Assembly: GCA_963820995.1 (NCBI GenBank)
Contig: CAWGCL010000006.1
Location: 124,001-188,000 of the forward strand
Source: JAGTVG01 sp963820995
GTDB taxonomy: Bacteria; Bacteroidota; Bacteroidia; Cytophagales; Cyclobacteriaceae
Direction of reading: 5' to 3'
Length of the DNA: 64,000 nt
The position numbers were made by a program, and so were the translations under genes. Of this stretch, positions 8,746 to 18,486 are shown in pieces. The notes under the pieces are model-generated. The model made no database searches, had not been told where the DNA came from, and was given only the letters and a program-made list of their open reading frames with translations. Numbering within the stretch: position 1 is the first letter of the stretch; the number at the start of each line of letters is the position of its first letter.

Positions 8746-9144
8746 GAAAAACTAAAACATAAAATGGAAAACGACTTTTACATTATTATAATTGAAAATT
8801 GTATCTATCCATTTTATTAGGATTTAATACTGAGAGACGTTATGGATAGTCATTGGCAGAATCATTTTAAATACTAAAATTATAAGACAAGATGATCATT
8901 TTGGGGAAATCCAATTTTATACTGGCACTTTATCCACAAACAAATTGAGTAATTAGATACTGTTGATTAAATATTCTTGTTATAACAAAATAAGACAATG
9001 TATAATTCAATAATATTAATCACCCATCAGTGAATTATTCTTTGTCTTATAGTAAGTTACTAATTGATATATTGGAAAAATCGACTTAAGAACAAACGGA
9101 TATGTTCATTAAACTATAAGTAAAAAATTATAACAACTATATCC
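8746..9144. other. Intergenic stretch, no gene seen
   Basis: About 400 bp of AT-rich DNA between the IS3 relic and the 3' end of purU. No coding frame with family resemblance was found. A weak inverted repeat (AAGACAA near 8992 and TTGTCTT near 9041) is present, but its loop is about 45 bp, so it is not a convincing terminator. Part of the stretch may be the flank or end of the decayed element. Confidence 0.4.
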
Positions 9145-10017
9145 TCAATCAAAAATGATCGTCTTCTGCCCATGAACCAGAATGCGATGCTCAGAATGAT
9201 TCAGTATCGCCTGTGCCAATACCCGCCTCTCAAGGTCCCTACCCTTTCGGATCAAGTCTTTGATGGAATCTTTATGTGAAATCCGGATAATCCCCTGCTC
9301 TATTATCGGCCCTTCGTCAAGATCGGCGGTTACATAATGACTGGTTGCTCCTATTATTTTCACACCACGTTCATATGCCTGGTTATAAGGCTTGCTGCCA
9401 ACAAAGGCTGGTAAGAAGGAATGATGAATGTTTATAATCCTGTTTGGGTACTCCCTTACAAATTCAGGGGATAATATCTGCATATATCTTGCAAGTATTA
9501 TGCTATCAATCTGTTGCTTTTTCAATAACTCCAGCTCTCTCGCTTCCTGTTCAGATTTATTATCCTTTGCTATAGGAAACAAATGAAATGGGATTCCATA
9601 TTGCGCAGCCAATGGTTCCAGATCAGGATGGTTTGATATGATCAAGGGAATCTCAATCCCAAATTCTCCCATTTTTTGTCGCCATAATATATCCTGAATG
9701 CAATGGTCATATTTAGAAACAAATATGGCAGTCCGAAGCTTTTCTTCTGCGATCTTTATCTTCCATGAGGCTTTAAACTCCTTAGCCAGGGGAGTAATGG
9801 CTTCTTCAATCTCCTCTACTCCTATTGAAAAGTTCTTGGTACTCCAGGCCACACGGATAAAAAACATATTCTCAATAGGATCGACATGCTCATCCAGGTC
9901 CAATATATTCCCTCCCCTTTCAAAAATAAAGTTAGAGATTCTGGATACTAAACCTGTCCTGTCTTTACAGGATAATAATAATATAGCAGTTGGATTGTTT
10001 TCAGACAAATCTTTCAA
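9145..10017 (-). CDS. purU: Formyltetrahydrofolate deformylase
   Basis: 290 residues, the normal PurU length. The N-terminal ACT domain begins ILLLSCKDRTGLVSRISNF, and the C-terminal formyltransferase-like domain carries IINIHHSFLPAFVGSKPY with the catalytic His in the HHSFLP motif, then GATSHYVTADLDEGPIIEQ. The enzyme hydrolyses 10-formyl-THF to formate and THF and so balances one-carbon pools and supplies formate for purine synthesis. The start is TTG at 10017; no in-frame ATG precedes the ACT domain, and the alternatives just upstream are also TTG. The gene is a single cistron: the next gene runs the opposite way and the region downstream is the IS relic. Confidence in function is high. 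Confidence 0.93.
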   Translation of the reverse strand: MKDLSENNPTAILLLSCKDRTGLVSRISNFIFERGGNILDLDEHVDPIENMFFIRVAWSTKNFSIGVEEIEEAITPLAKEFKASWKIKIAEEKLRTAIFVSKYDHCIQDILWRQKMGEFGIEIPLIISNHPDLEPLAAQYGIPFHLFPIAKDNKSEQEARELELLKKQQIDSIILARYMQILSPEFVREYPNRIINIHHSFLPAFVGSKPYNQAYERGVKIIGATSHYVTADLDEGPIIEQGIIRISHKDSIKDLIRKGRDLERRVLAQAILNHSEHRILVHGQKTIIFD

Positions 10018-10111
10018 GTTTTAAACGAGTACAAATTAAATACAAAATATCCCGCAAATTTTAAAAAATTTTATATTTATCTTTAATGATATTTCAATTA
10101 ATAGAATAAAA

Positions 10112-11386
10112 ATGATCAAATCATTATTTTTTAGCCTATCACTTATCGCTTTCACATTAATCCAATTGTCAGGAAATGGCCAAATAAAAACCTGGACGCA
10201 TTTCAGGGGCAATAATCTTGATGGAATTTCAAGCTCTGAATACGCTCCGGTCAAATGGACCAGCGACTCAAATCTGGTATGGAAAACCGTGATTCACGAT
10301 AAAGGCTGGTCATCGCCAGTAGTATACGGTGATCAAATATGGATGACCACTGCCAAGCCCGAGGGTGAGGAAATGTATGCTGTGTGTGTAAATAATCAAA
10401 CAGGTGAAATTATACATGACATCTTACTATTTAAACCCGACTCAATCTATAGAAAACATGGGCTGAATTCATTTGCAACACCAACTCCTGCCATCGAAAA
10501 AGGTTATGTTTATACTCATTTTGGACGATATGGCACAGCTTGCATAAATACGAAAAAAGGAAACATCATTTGGCAGAGAACGGATATCGAATTCCTGGAT
10601 ATTCAGGGTCCTGGTTCCTCCTTGATTTTATATAAGAACCTATTGATCCTTCACTGTGAAGGGATCCATAAACAATATATTTTGGCTCTTGATAAATCTA
10701 CGGGTAAAACAGTATGGCAAATTGAAAGGCCGAAAGAAATATACGACAAACTTGAACCGATTGGGAAAAAGGCATATATAACTCCTATTGTCATAAATGT
10801 AAACGGACAGGACCAGCTTATATCAAATGGCTCTGCTGCTTGTATTGCCTATGATCCAAATACTGGTAAGGAGATTTGGAGGGTAGTCGGTGGAATTGAT
10901 TCAACCATTTCCATGCCCTTCTCTGAAGATGGTCTTGTTTTCTTCTACACAGGATTTAAAGTTGATGATGATGATAAATATGCTGAACTATTGGCTGTAA
11001 ATCCAAATGGTAAAGGGGATATTGGACAAACAAACGTCATATGGAGAATGCGCACACCAATCCTGCAGCTTCTTACACCCTTAATAAAGGATGGCTTGAT
11101 ATATACTATAGACACCAAAAGCATTATGATGTGCATCGGAGCAAAAACCGGAGAAATTGTGTGGTCAAAAAGAGTCAGAGGAAAGTATAATTCATCCCCG
11201 GTTTATTCAGCCGGGAAAATATACTTTTCTTCAACACAAGGAAATGTAATGGTTATCAATGAAGGCAGAGAACTCAAAATTGTTGCAAAAAACAAGCTGG
11301 AAGGAGAAATATGGACCACTCCTGTCATCCTGAATGGAAATATTCTATTACGAACTAGCAAATATTTGTATAAAATCGGATCTTAG
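10112..11386 (+). CDS. Secreted PQQ-like beta-propeller protein
   Basis: 424 residues with an N-terminal signal sequence (SLFFSLSLIAFTLIQLSG). WTHFRGNNLDGIS follows at once, the usual opening of bacterial outer-membrane or periplasmic PQQ-like propellers (compare WRGPNRDG in the related protein at 28320). Repeats of the type LDKSTGKTVWQIE, YDPNTGKEIWRV and IGAKTGEIVWSKR are blades with the tryptophan docking motif. There is no haem-binding CxxCH and no clear set of PQQ-coordinating residues, so enzymatic alcohol dehydrogenase activity is not supported; a binding or scaffold role is as likely. The Tat-exported TIM-barrel protein at 11435 lies 48 bp downstream on the same strand, so the two are probably co-transcribed. 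Confidence 0.8.
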   Translation: MIKSLFFSLSLIAFTLIQLSGNGQIKTWTHFRGNNLDGISSSEYAPVKWTSDSNLVWKTVIHDKGWSSPVVYGDQIWMTTAKPEGEEMYAVCVNNQTGEIIHDILLFKPDSIYRKHGLNSFATPTPAIEKGYVYTHFGRYGTACINTKKGNIIWQRTDIEFLDIQGPGSSLILYKNLLILHCEGIHKQYILALDKSTGKTVWQIERPKEIYDKLEPIGKKAYITPIVINVNGQDQLISNGSAACIAYDPNTGKEIWRVVGGIDSTISMPFSEDGLVFFYTGFKVDDDDKYAELLAVNPNGKGDIGQTNVIWRMRTPILQLLTPLIKDGLIYTIDTKSIMMCIGAKTGEIVWSKRVRGKYNSSPVYSAGKIYFSSTQGNVMVINEGRELKIVAKNKLEGEIWTTPVILNGNILLRTSKYLYKIGS

Positions 11387-11434
11387 CTGATATCTAAACA
11401 AAGAAAATACATCGCTGAAAAAATTAAAATTAAT

Positions 11435-12397
11435 ATGAAAACTACTCAAAATCGTCGATCATTTGTTAAACTGGCAACTCTCTCTACAGCTGCTACGATA
11501 ATGCCATTTGCAGGAATAAAAGCAAGCTCTCCGAACGGCTCAAGAAAATTCAGGATGAGTTTAAATCCAGGAGCGATTGGTGTTAGCCTTAATCAAAAAG
11601 AACTTCTTGATGCGGCTGCTAAACATGGATTCGAAGCAATAATACCATATTCTGGCACCCTTGCAGAATGGAGTGACGATGAGATAAAAGCCTTTCTTGA
11701 TGATATGAAGTCAAAAAATATTACCTGGGGCGCCGCCGGATTACCTTATAATTTCAGAGTTGAAAAGGAAGCCCAAGCTAAAGGCATCAGCGAATTGCCA
11801 AAACATGCCAAAGCCCTTCAAAAGGCCGGTGTAACCCGTATGTCAACATGGATCATGCCTACCCACGATTCACTCACTTACCTGCAGAATATGGAGCTCC
11901 AGGCAAGTCGACTTAAGGAAGCCGTAAAAATATTGGGAGACCATGGAATTAATTTTGGATTAGAATACGTAGGCCCTAAAACCCTTATGGCTGCTCAAAA
12001 ATTTTCTTTCGTTCATACAATGGCCGAATGCCAGGAATTGATAGATGGTATAGGTGAACCGAATGTTGGATATCAGCTTGATACCTTCCACTGGTTTTGT
12101 GCCGGTGAATCAAAACAGGATTTATTAAATCTGAAAAAGGAACAAATTATAACAGTTGACCTGAATGATGCCCGAAAAGGATTTACAGCCGATGAACAAA
12201 TTGATGGTAAACGAGAATTACCGATGGCAACAGGAGTTGTTGATATAAAATCTTTTATGGAAGCATTGGTTGAAATAGGTTATGACGGACCGGTAAGAGC
12301 GGAACCATTTAATCAGGTACTACGTGATATGGATGATGAGGCTGCTCTTAATGCAACCTATGGGGCAATGAGCAAGGCTTTTGCATTAGTTAATTAA
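11435..12397 (+). CDS. Tat-exported sugar phosphate isomerase/epimerase-like TIM barrel
   Basis: 320 residues. The N-terminus has a twin-arginine signal (NRRSFVKLATLSTAATIM). The rest follows the xylose-isomerase-like TIM-barrel (AP endonuclease 2) family: INFGLEYVGPK, VGYQLDTFHWFCAGES, ITVDLNDARKG and GPVRAEPF carry the Glu, Asp, His and Glu metal-ligand positions expected for a divalent-metal isomerase. Exported family members in Bacteroidota and Planctomycetota are often found with oxidoreductases, DUF1080 proteins and sulfatases and act on sugars outside the cytoplasm. Here the upstream neighbour is a PQQ-like propeller. The specific sugar cannot be deduced. Confidence 0.8.
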   Translation: MKTTQNRRSFVKLATLSTAATIMPFAGIKASSPNGSRKFRMSLNPGAIGVSLNQKELLDAAAKHGFEAIIPYSGTLAEWSDDEIKAFLDDMKSKNITWGAAGLPYNFRVEKEAQAKGISELPKHAKALQKAGVTRMSTWIMPTHDSLTYLQNMELQASRLKEAVKILGDHGINFGLEYVGPKTLMAAQKFSFVHTMAECQELIDGIGEPNVGYQLDTFHWFCAGESKQDLLNLKKEQIITVDLNDARKGFTADEQIDGKRELPMATGVVDIKSFMEALVEIGYDGPVRAEPFNQVLRDMDDEAALNATYGAMSKAFALVN

Positions 12398-13021
12398 AAG
12401 CAGCTTTAAAATTATAAACGACGCTGTCTTAGATCTATTTTAAAATCTGCCTGAAAGGAATTTTAATTAGAAAATGTCGGGATCCCTGTATGTAGCGAAA
12501 ATACAGAACAACGTTTTATATTTCAGATCTCAATTGAATTCAATCTTTTATTAGATCAATTTTTTTCTAATTCAACAATTCTTCTGAATGTAATCGATGA
12601 TCTTAGCAATAAATAAAATAAGGAATGAAGTGTAAAAAATAATTACGATCGGCCATCACTGATTTACCGGTATTTAAACCTTTATACAATCACATACAAT
12701 TCAATTTAAACTCATTTAGATCTATTATTTCTCCATCTATTACCCAAGAAGATATTTCGACGTCCATGTCATATGGTATATGGCGTGAGATAGCAAATGT
12801 TAATTTTTTCAATTTCAGGAGATGTCAAAAAATTTGCAATAAAAGGGATAAGTTGAGAACGCTTACCACAGAACAGTAGGGAGCTTATTAATGTTTAAAT
12901 TTAACCCATCGGGAACGATAATAGAATATAATCACCACCAATAATTTCCTTTCATATAATTTTTATTACCTTTTGTAACTATTATTCAATATATGTTGTC
13001 TTATATAATAAACTTTTTAAT
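12398..13021. other. Long intergenic region, no supported gene
   Basis: About 620 bp between the TIM-barrel gene and the FtsX-type permease. Both strands were read. A short minus-strand frame near 12720-12800 has protein-like composition (it includes DVEISSWVIDGEIIDLN), but it is bounded by stops and matches nothing recognised. The last 100 bp before 13022 are very AT-rich and probably include the permease promoter, although no clean TAnnTTTG box was found. Confidence 0.4.
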
Positions 13022-15502
13022 ATGCTGAAAAACTATCTGCTCATCGCCTTCCGTAATATTTTTAAAAGGAAGCTTTTTTCTATCATCAACATAATCGGTT
13101 TATCATTAAGTATGTCGACCGGGCTTCTTTTAATATTGATGTTATTTGATTTACTTCAATACGATCAATTTCATGATAAAGAAGATCGAATCTACAGAGT
13201 AATTACCAGGCCCTATAACTCCGGTCAACTTGTAGCTACATCAGCCATGCCTTTAAAGAATACTTTATTGGAAGAATATGAGGGTATTGACAAGGTTGTC
13301 AGGTTCAAAGGTATGCTGGGAGGAGATATCACATATCAAGATCATACAATCCCCTTAGCCGGATTTTACACAGATGAAGATCTTTTCAATGTTTTTGGTT
13401 TTACGTTAAAAAACGGAGATCCCAAAACTGCCCTTAGAGATCCTTTTTCAATGGTCTTAACTGAAGAAGCAGCCAAAAAACTGTTTAAAGAAGAAGATCC
13501 AATGGGCAAAGTGATTTCCTTCAATGACAGGGGCATCAATATGCTGGGCTTCGATTTTGATATAAAAGATGTTTATCTGGGCGATTTTACAGTTACAGGG
13601 ATAGTCAAAGATAATGGCAGGAAATCACATATCAATTTTGAGATCCTCGTATCCATGTCAACGTTGGAGTCATTGATAAACTCTGGTATTGAAGATTATG
13701 ATCTGAATAATTGGAAAAATATCTGGGATACACATGTATACTTCTTAAGCAGTGAAGGAAAAACGGAAGCAGAACTGAAAGGAATTCTGGATAATATTTC
13801 CCAGGTTAATTATGAAGCATATGAAGACTATCAGGCGAGCTTCGAGTTACAACCCCTATCGGAAATTAGTCCCGGTAAGTTGCTGAGTAATCCGATGAGC
13901 ATAAGAATGCCTATAGAAGGATTCTACTTTTTATCTATCCTGGCTTTAATAATTATTTTCTCAGCTTGCTTTAATTATACAAATCTGACAATTGCCCGTT
14001 CCCTCTCAAGAATGAAGGAAATTGCCCTCAGGAAAATCAATGGTGCATACAGGATTCAGATATTTGTCCAATTTACGATTGAGGCTATTGTCATTTCATT
14101 TATCGCCCTCGTAATTTCCATTTTGTTGCTTCAATTAATTAAACCGGGATTTTCCGGTCTGTGGATAAATAAATACATGGCCATTGGCCTTGAGGATAAT
14201 TTTTTGGCATATATCTTTTTTGTCGTTTTCAGTATTCTGATTGGTATTCTTTCAGGAGTAATCCCAGCCTGGCTTTTATCTGCATTTAAACCGCTTAGCA
14301 TGCTGGGAAATAAAATTACCGGAACAGTAAATAAAAAGGGTGTTTTCATATTTAAAAAGCCTTTGCTTGGCAAAGCTTTAACAGTTACCCAATTGGTGCT
14401 TTCCTTATTTTTCATTATCACTTCTACCTTGCTTTATCTACAATTAAAACATTTTGCCCATGCTGAATACGGATTCGGAAAAGAAAATATTATTAATGTT
14501 AACCTAAGAGGAAACGATTTCCAGCAACTTGTTAATGAATTCTCTTCCTGGTCTGACATAAAACAGATATCTGCAAGTTCTATAATGCCAGCAACTATGG
14601 TCAAGGAAGGAGATAAGATCTATAAACTTGATGAAACGCAAGATTCCCTTTATTTAGACCACATTTCAATAGATCATAATTTTATTAAAAATCTGGACTT
14701 TGAAATTATAACCGGTAGTGACTTTAATCAGAACCTGATAGATGAAAACAAGCGATTCATTATTGTTAATGAAGCTGCTGCTGAAAATTTTGGATATGAT
14801 AACATAAATGATATCGTTGGAGAAAAATTCAGTACTGTAAACATATATAACTCAGAGGAAAACGAGGATGAAATTGTAGAAGTAATTGGTATAGTCAAAG
14901 ATTTTTATTTCGATATATTCCAGGACCAGATCGGGCCATTTATGTTTACATACAATCCTGAGGAATACCGCTATTTAAATATTAAAGTATCAGGTCAGAA
15001 TCTTAATGAAACAGTAGATTTCCTTGAAAGTAAATGGAAGGAAATTGATAAGATCCATACTTTTCAATACCAGTTCTATGATGAACAATTGGCAGATTCC
15101 CAGGGCATATTCAGTGATGTTCTTTCAATCGTTGGTTTTGTATCGATAATCGCTATTGTTATTGCGGGTATGGGGCTTTTAGGAATGGCCACTTACAGTG
15201 CTGAAACTAAAATTAAAGAGATCGGGATACGAAAAGTGCTTGGCGCTTCAGTCCGGGGTATTCTTGTTCAGATCTCAAGAGGATATATTTATATGTTATT
15301 GATTGCAATTGTAATAGCTACCCCAATCGCGTATTTCCTGAACAATACATGGCTTCAGTTCTTTGCTATAAGGGTTAATTTTAGCATATGGATCCTGTTA
15401 TTTGGAGTGCTTTTATTGCTTATACTCGGTCTCCTCGCCATAGGTTCTCAAACGATAAAGGCCGCTATGACAAATCCGGCAAACACCCTTAGGGATGAAT
15501 AA
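13022..15502 (+). CDS. FtsX/MacB-type ABC transporter permease
   Basis: 826 residues with the duplicated architecture common in Bacteroidota: an N-terminal TM helix (LFSIINIIGLSLSMSTGLLL), a MacB-type periplasmic domain, a three-helix FtsX domain around residues 295-425, another TM near 455, a second periplasmic domain, then the C-terminal FtsX domain ending in AMTNPANTLRDE. Signature segments LRKINGAYRIQIFVQF and IGIRKVLGASVRGIL are the cytoplasmic loops that contact the ATPase. No ABC ATPase gene is adjacent, so the nucleotide-binding partner must be encoded elsewhere. The family does not itself move substrates through the membrane but couples ATP hydrolysis to periplasmic movement, as in MacB or LolCDE. 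The substrate is unknown. Confidence 0.85.
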   Translation: MLKNYLLIAFRNIFKRKLFSIINIIGLSLSMSTGLLLILMLFDLLQYDQFHDKEDRIYRVITRPYNSGQLVATSAMPLKNTLLEEYEGIDKVVRFKGMLGGDITYQDHTIPLAGFYTDEDLFNVFGFTLKNGDPKTALRDPFSMVLTEEAAKKLFKEEDPMGKVISFNDRGINMLGFDFDIKDVYLGDFTVTGIVKDNGRKSHINFEILVSMSTLESLINSGIEDYDLNNWKNIWDTHVYFLSSEGKTEAELKGILDNISQVNYEAYEDYQASFELQPLSEISPGKLLSNPMSIRMPIEGFYFLSILALIIIFSACFNYTNLTIARSLSRMKEIALRKINGAYRIQIFVQFTIEAIVISFIALVISILLLQLIKPGFSGLWINKYMAIGLEDNFLAYIFFVVFSILIGILSGVIPAWLLSAFKPLSMLGNKITGTVNKKGVFIFKKPLLGKALTVTQLVLSLFFIITSTLLYLQLKHFAHAEYGFGKENIINVNLRGNDFQQLVNEFSSWSDIKQISASSIMPATMVKEGDKIYKLDETQDSLYLDHISIDHNFIKNLDFEIITGSDFNQNLIDENKRFIIVNEAAAENFGYDNINDIVGEKFSTVNIYNSEENEDEIVEVIGIVKDFYFDIFQDQIGPFMFTYNPEEYRYLNIKVSGQNLNETVDFLESKWKEIDKIHTFQYQFYDEQLADSQGIFSDVLSIVGFVSIIAIVIAGMGLLGMATYSAETKIKEIGIRKVLGASVRGILVQISRGYIYMLLIAIVIATPIAYFLNNTWLQFFAIRVNFSIWILLFGVLLLLILGLLAIGSQTIKAAMTNPANTLRDE

Positions 15503-15603
15503 TCTTCATATTGGTTTTAATTTCATCATGGTACATTAATCTAAAAGAGGTTGCTTTTATCTCATCAAATTTATAATTTATTGTCTGAACAATTTTTTAT
15601 AAA

Positions 15604-16008
15604 ATGATAGGCAATAAAAACAAAATTAAAGCACTCACATTCATTATAGCATTATTCTTCCTGGCTTCCGGTTATATTCTGCTTCAGGATGACTGGGAGG
15701 TACCTGACAAATATAAAAATATGGAGAATCCTTATGCCCAGATCGAGGACGAAGATGACATTGGGAAAGATTTATACTCGGTGCACTGCAGATCATGCCA
15801 TGGTAAAACAGGTTTAGGAGATGGCTCAAAAGCTTTCGAATTGAGTTCAGATGTGAAAGATTTTACAGCTAAAACTTTTAAATCACAGCCTGATGGGGCC
15901 ATATATTTTAAAATAATCATGGGCAGAGATGAAATGCCCAGTTTTGATAAAAAGATTAAAGAAGAAGAAGACCGCTGGATGCTTGTTAACTATATTAAGA
16001 GCCTTTAA
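15604..16008 (+). CDS. Class I c-type cytochrome, monohaem
   Basis: 134 residues. A single N-terminal hydrophobic segment (LTFIIALFFLASGYILL) serves as signal or membrane anchor. The haem-binding motif CRSCH is at 62-66, followed by GKTGLGDG, and a likely axial Met lies in GRDEMPSFDKK near residue 113. Size and layout match small diffusible or anchored cytochromes that pass electrons in the periplasm. It may be fed by a quinoprotein-type dehydrogenase, though the propeller genes in this window are not adjacent. The gene is monocistronic by appearance: the next sequence is a gene fragment and a broken glycosidase. Confidence 0.85.
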   Translation: MIGNKNKIKALTFIIALFFLASGYILLQDDWEVPDKYKNMENPYAQIEDEDDIGKDLYSVHCRSCHGKTGLGDGSKAFELSSDVKDFTAKTFKSQPDGAIYFKIIMGRDEMPSFDKKIKEEEDRWMLVNYIKSL

Positions 16009-16045
16009 TGAGCCCTATTTTATAGTGTAACCTGGGAATTATTAA

Positions 16046-16228
16046 AAGCGGAACTTTGTTTTTAATAACTCGGAATACAAAGATTTCTATGATACGCATT
16101 ACTTCTGGGGCGGAGATGAGAACCTTGCTATGATGGCGCAGAGCCCTTCAATTCAGGTATCTGGAACTCATGACTTCAAAAAGATGTGGCCTGAAGCAGA
16201 CACGATTATTACAATTTACTATATTTAG
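16046..16228 (+). pseudogene. Orphan C-terminal gene fragment
   Basis: A 60-codon frame lies between two upstream TAA codons (the last near 16043) and a TAG at 16226-16228. It has no ATG near its start but reads like real protein: EYKDFYDTHYFWGGDENLA, then QSPSIQVSGTHDFKKMWPEAD. It is not continuous with the cytochrome (different frame) or with the GH5 gene that begins 6 bp later. It is best explained as the surviving tail of a deleted gene. No family is recognised. Confidence 0.3.
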
Positions 16229-16234
16229 AATATA

Positions 16235-17396
16235 ATGAACAATACAATGAGATCAGGAAGACGAAAATTCATAAAATCATCAAGTTTGTTAGTTGGTGGA
16301 ATAGGCTTAGTAGGAACCGTGGGATGTACAGGGCAAAGTTCGACGGTGAAAAACAAAATACCTAAATGGAAAGGATTTAACCTATTAGACTTTTTCTCTC
16401 CAAACCCAAACAATGCAAGATCTGGAACAAAGGAAGAATATTTTAAGTGGATGTCAGATTGGGGATTTGATTTCGTAAGGATCCCGATGGCCTATCCATC
16501 CTATATAAAATTTGACCGAAGCAGAGATATTACTCCAGATGAGGTATATCAAATAGACGAAGAAGTCGACAGACAGGATTGAGTAACTTGTAGCAAAAGC
16601 TCATAAATATAATATGCATGTAAGTTTAAATCTGCATAGAGCTCCCGGATTTTGCGTAAATGCAGGTTTTAATGAACCTTATAATCTTTGGCTTGACCAG
16701 GAAGCTCAAGATGCTTTTTATTATCACTGGTCGATGTGGGCAGAAAAATACAAAAACTAGTCTCCGGAAAAGATAAGCTTTGATCTTGCCAACGAACCAT
16801 GCATGCGGGAAGACATGAATGATCAGCATTCAAAAAGAAGTGCAGTTCCTGGTGATGTTTATAGAAAAATAGCAAAGAAAGCAATGGAAACGATAAAAGA
16901 ATCCAATCCAAGCCATCTTGTTATTGCTGATGGTAATAATACTGGAAGTTCCGTTATCCCTGAAATTACAGATCTTGACATAGCACAGAGTTGTCGTGGT
17001 TATAATCCAGGGATAATATCACACTATAAAGCGCCCTGGGCGTTTAAAGATATTGACAACTTGCCTGAACCTAAATGGCCGGGACAAGTAGGTGACAGAT
17101 ACCTTAGCAGGGAAATGCTTGAAATGTTCTATGCACCTTGGATCGACCTAGTAAAAAATGGTGTGGGTGTCCACTGCGGAGAATGCGGATGTTATAATAA
17201 AACCCCTCATGATGTATTTCTTGCCTGGTTTGGCGATGTATTGGATATTTTAGGATCCAACGGAATAGGATTTGCATTGTGGAATTTTACAGGATCGTTC
17301 GGAATACTAAACTCAGGACGTGAAGATGTAGCATATGAAGATTGGCAGGGATATAAACTCGACCGGAAATTGCTTGACCTTATGATCAATAGTTAA
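16235..17396 (+). pseudogene. GH5-family glycoside hydrolase (cellulase-like), frameshifted
   Basis: Read through its lesions this is a Tat-exported lipoprotein (RRKFIKSSSLLVGGIGLVG, Cys in TVGC) with a GH5 TIM barrel: FDFVRIPMAYPS, HVSLNLHRAPG, then ISFDLANEPC with the acid/base Glu and GVHCGECGCYNK with the nucleophile Glu, and IGFALWNFTGSFG. Family members cleave beta-1,4-linked glucans, mannans or related glycans. Three lesions break it: a 4-bp tandem duplication GACA-GACA at 16568-16575 that shifts frame, an in-frame TAA at 16584-16586 and an in-frame TAG at 16758-16760. An open C-terminal frame from 16803 lacks the barrel's first half and would be inactive. The whole is confidently a pseudogene unless all three lesions are sequencing errors. 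Confidence 0.85.
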
Positions 17397-17634
17397 TATA
17401 AATTAATGATAGAAATATAATATAGACCACCCGGAGTCTATGTATAAAAAGCTTTAAGTTATATATTTTAAATAATTTATAATCAATATTTTATAATAAA
17501 TAATATTTAAGCAGATGTGCTTTTATTTACAATAATCAATTTTTATATATAAACTTCTTGATTAGATTTGTTGATCAACCGTAACCTATCCTGGTATATT
17601 TTTCTAAATATTTGTGCAATTTAAACTTAATGCT

Positions 17635-18486
17635 ATGAGAAAGAATTTATCAATCTTTTTTTCCTTTTTGTTGATCTTATTATTGATTTCATGTAATAAT
17701 GAGAACGATATGACTACCAGTCATCTGAAAATCTCATTGATCGATCAAGCCGGAGATTATGAATCGGTGAATATTGACATAAAGGAAATCAAGGTACATT
17801 CAAGCACAATTAAGAATGAGGATGAGGAGGAAGCAGATCAAAATGAAGATGGCGAAGAAAACAACGATGATTCAGGAGGCTGGGTAACCCTAGAGGGTAG
17901 TGACATAGGTGTAGTTAATATTCTTGATTATACTGATGGACACGAACTCACCATTTATGATTCAGAATTCCCTGCTGGATATATATCACAGATCAGACTG
18001 GTTCTTGGTGATAAAAATACTGTAGTTGTTGATGGTGACAGCCTGGATCTTAAAACCCCTAGCGGACAACAATCCGGGTTGAAATTAAAAGTAAATGAAA
18101 ATCTCGAAGCCGGACTCTCCTATTATCTGAAACTTGATTTTGAGGCTGCAAGATCAATTGTACATACTGGGAATGACAAATACCTTTTAAAGCCGGTAAT
18201 CCGAGTTTTCACTGAAAATAATGGGGGATCAATAAAAGGGGAAGTATTTCCAGAAGAAGAAAGTATCTCCATATACGTTATAAATGCAGGGGATACTTCC
18301 GGATCTACAATTGCTCCAGCGGGGTCCTCATCATTTTTAATTTCTGGAATCGAGCCTGGGACGAATTATTCAGTCACATTTGAACCGGAAGATAATTCTG
18401 GTCTTTCTTCAAAAATTGTGGAAGATGTAATTGTAGAAGATCAGAAAATTACAGATATGGGGCGGATTGATTTAGAGCTGGAATAG
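17635..18486 (+). CDS. DUF4382 lipoprotein
   Basis: 283 residues from the ATG at 17635; a GTG 21 bp upstream would give a longer N-terminus, but the signal sequence fits the ATG best (NLSIFFSFLLILLLISC, lipobox LISC). The mature N-terminus begins the DUF4382 pattern (LKISLIDQAGDYESVNIDIKEIKVH), and an acidic low-complexity insert rich in Glu, Asp and Asn follows at about 60-85. Later comes YLLKPVIRVFTENNGGSIKGEVFP, where a carboxypeptidase-regulatory-like beta domain starts. Such proteins are Bacteroidota surface or periplasmic lipoproteins of unknown function. A possible terminator follows at 18669. Confidence 0.8.
   Translation: MRKNLSIFFSFLLILLLISCNNENDMTTSHLKISLIDQAGDYESVNIDIKEIKVHSSTIKNEDEEEADQNEDGEENNDDSGGWVTLEGSDIGVVNILDYTDGHELTIYDSEFPAGYISQIRLVLGDKNTVVVDGDSLDLKTPSGQQSGLKLKVNENLEAGLSYYLKLDFEAARSIVHTGNDKYLLKPVIRVFTENNGGSIKGEVFPEEESISIYVINAGDTSGSTIAPAGSSSFLISGIEPGTNYSVTFEPEDNSGLSSKIVEDVIVEDQKITDMGRIDLELE

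Noticed and set aside
8989..9050. AAGACAA/TTGTCTT inverted repeat as terminator or IS end
   Set aside because: Stem is short and the loop is about 45 bp, so it could easily be chance.
12720..12800. Minus-strand protein-like fragment in the long intergenic region
   Set aside because: Too short, bounded by stops, and no family recognised; possible relic only.
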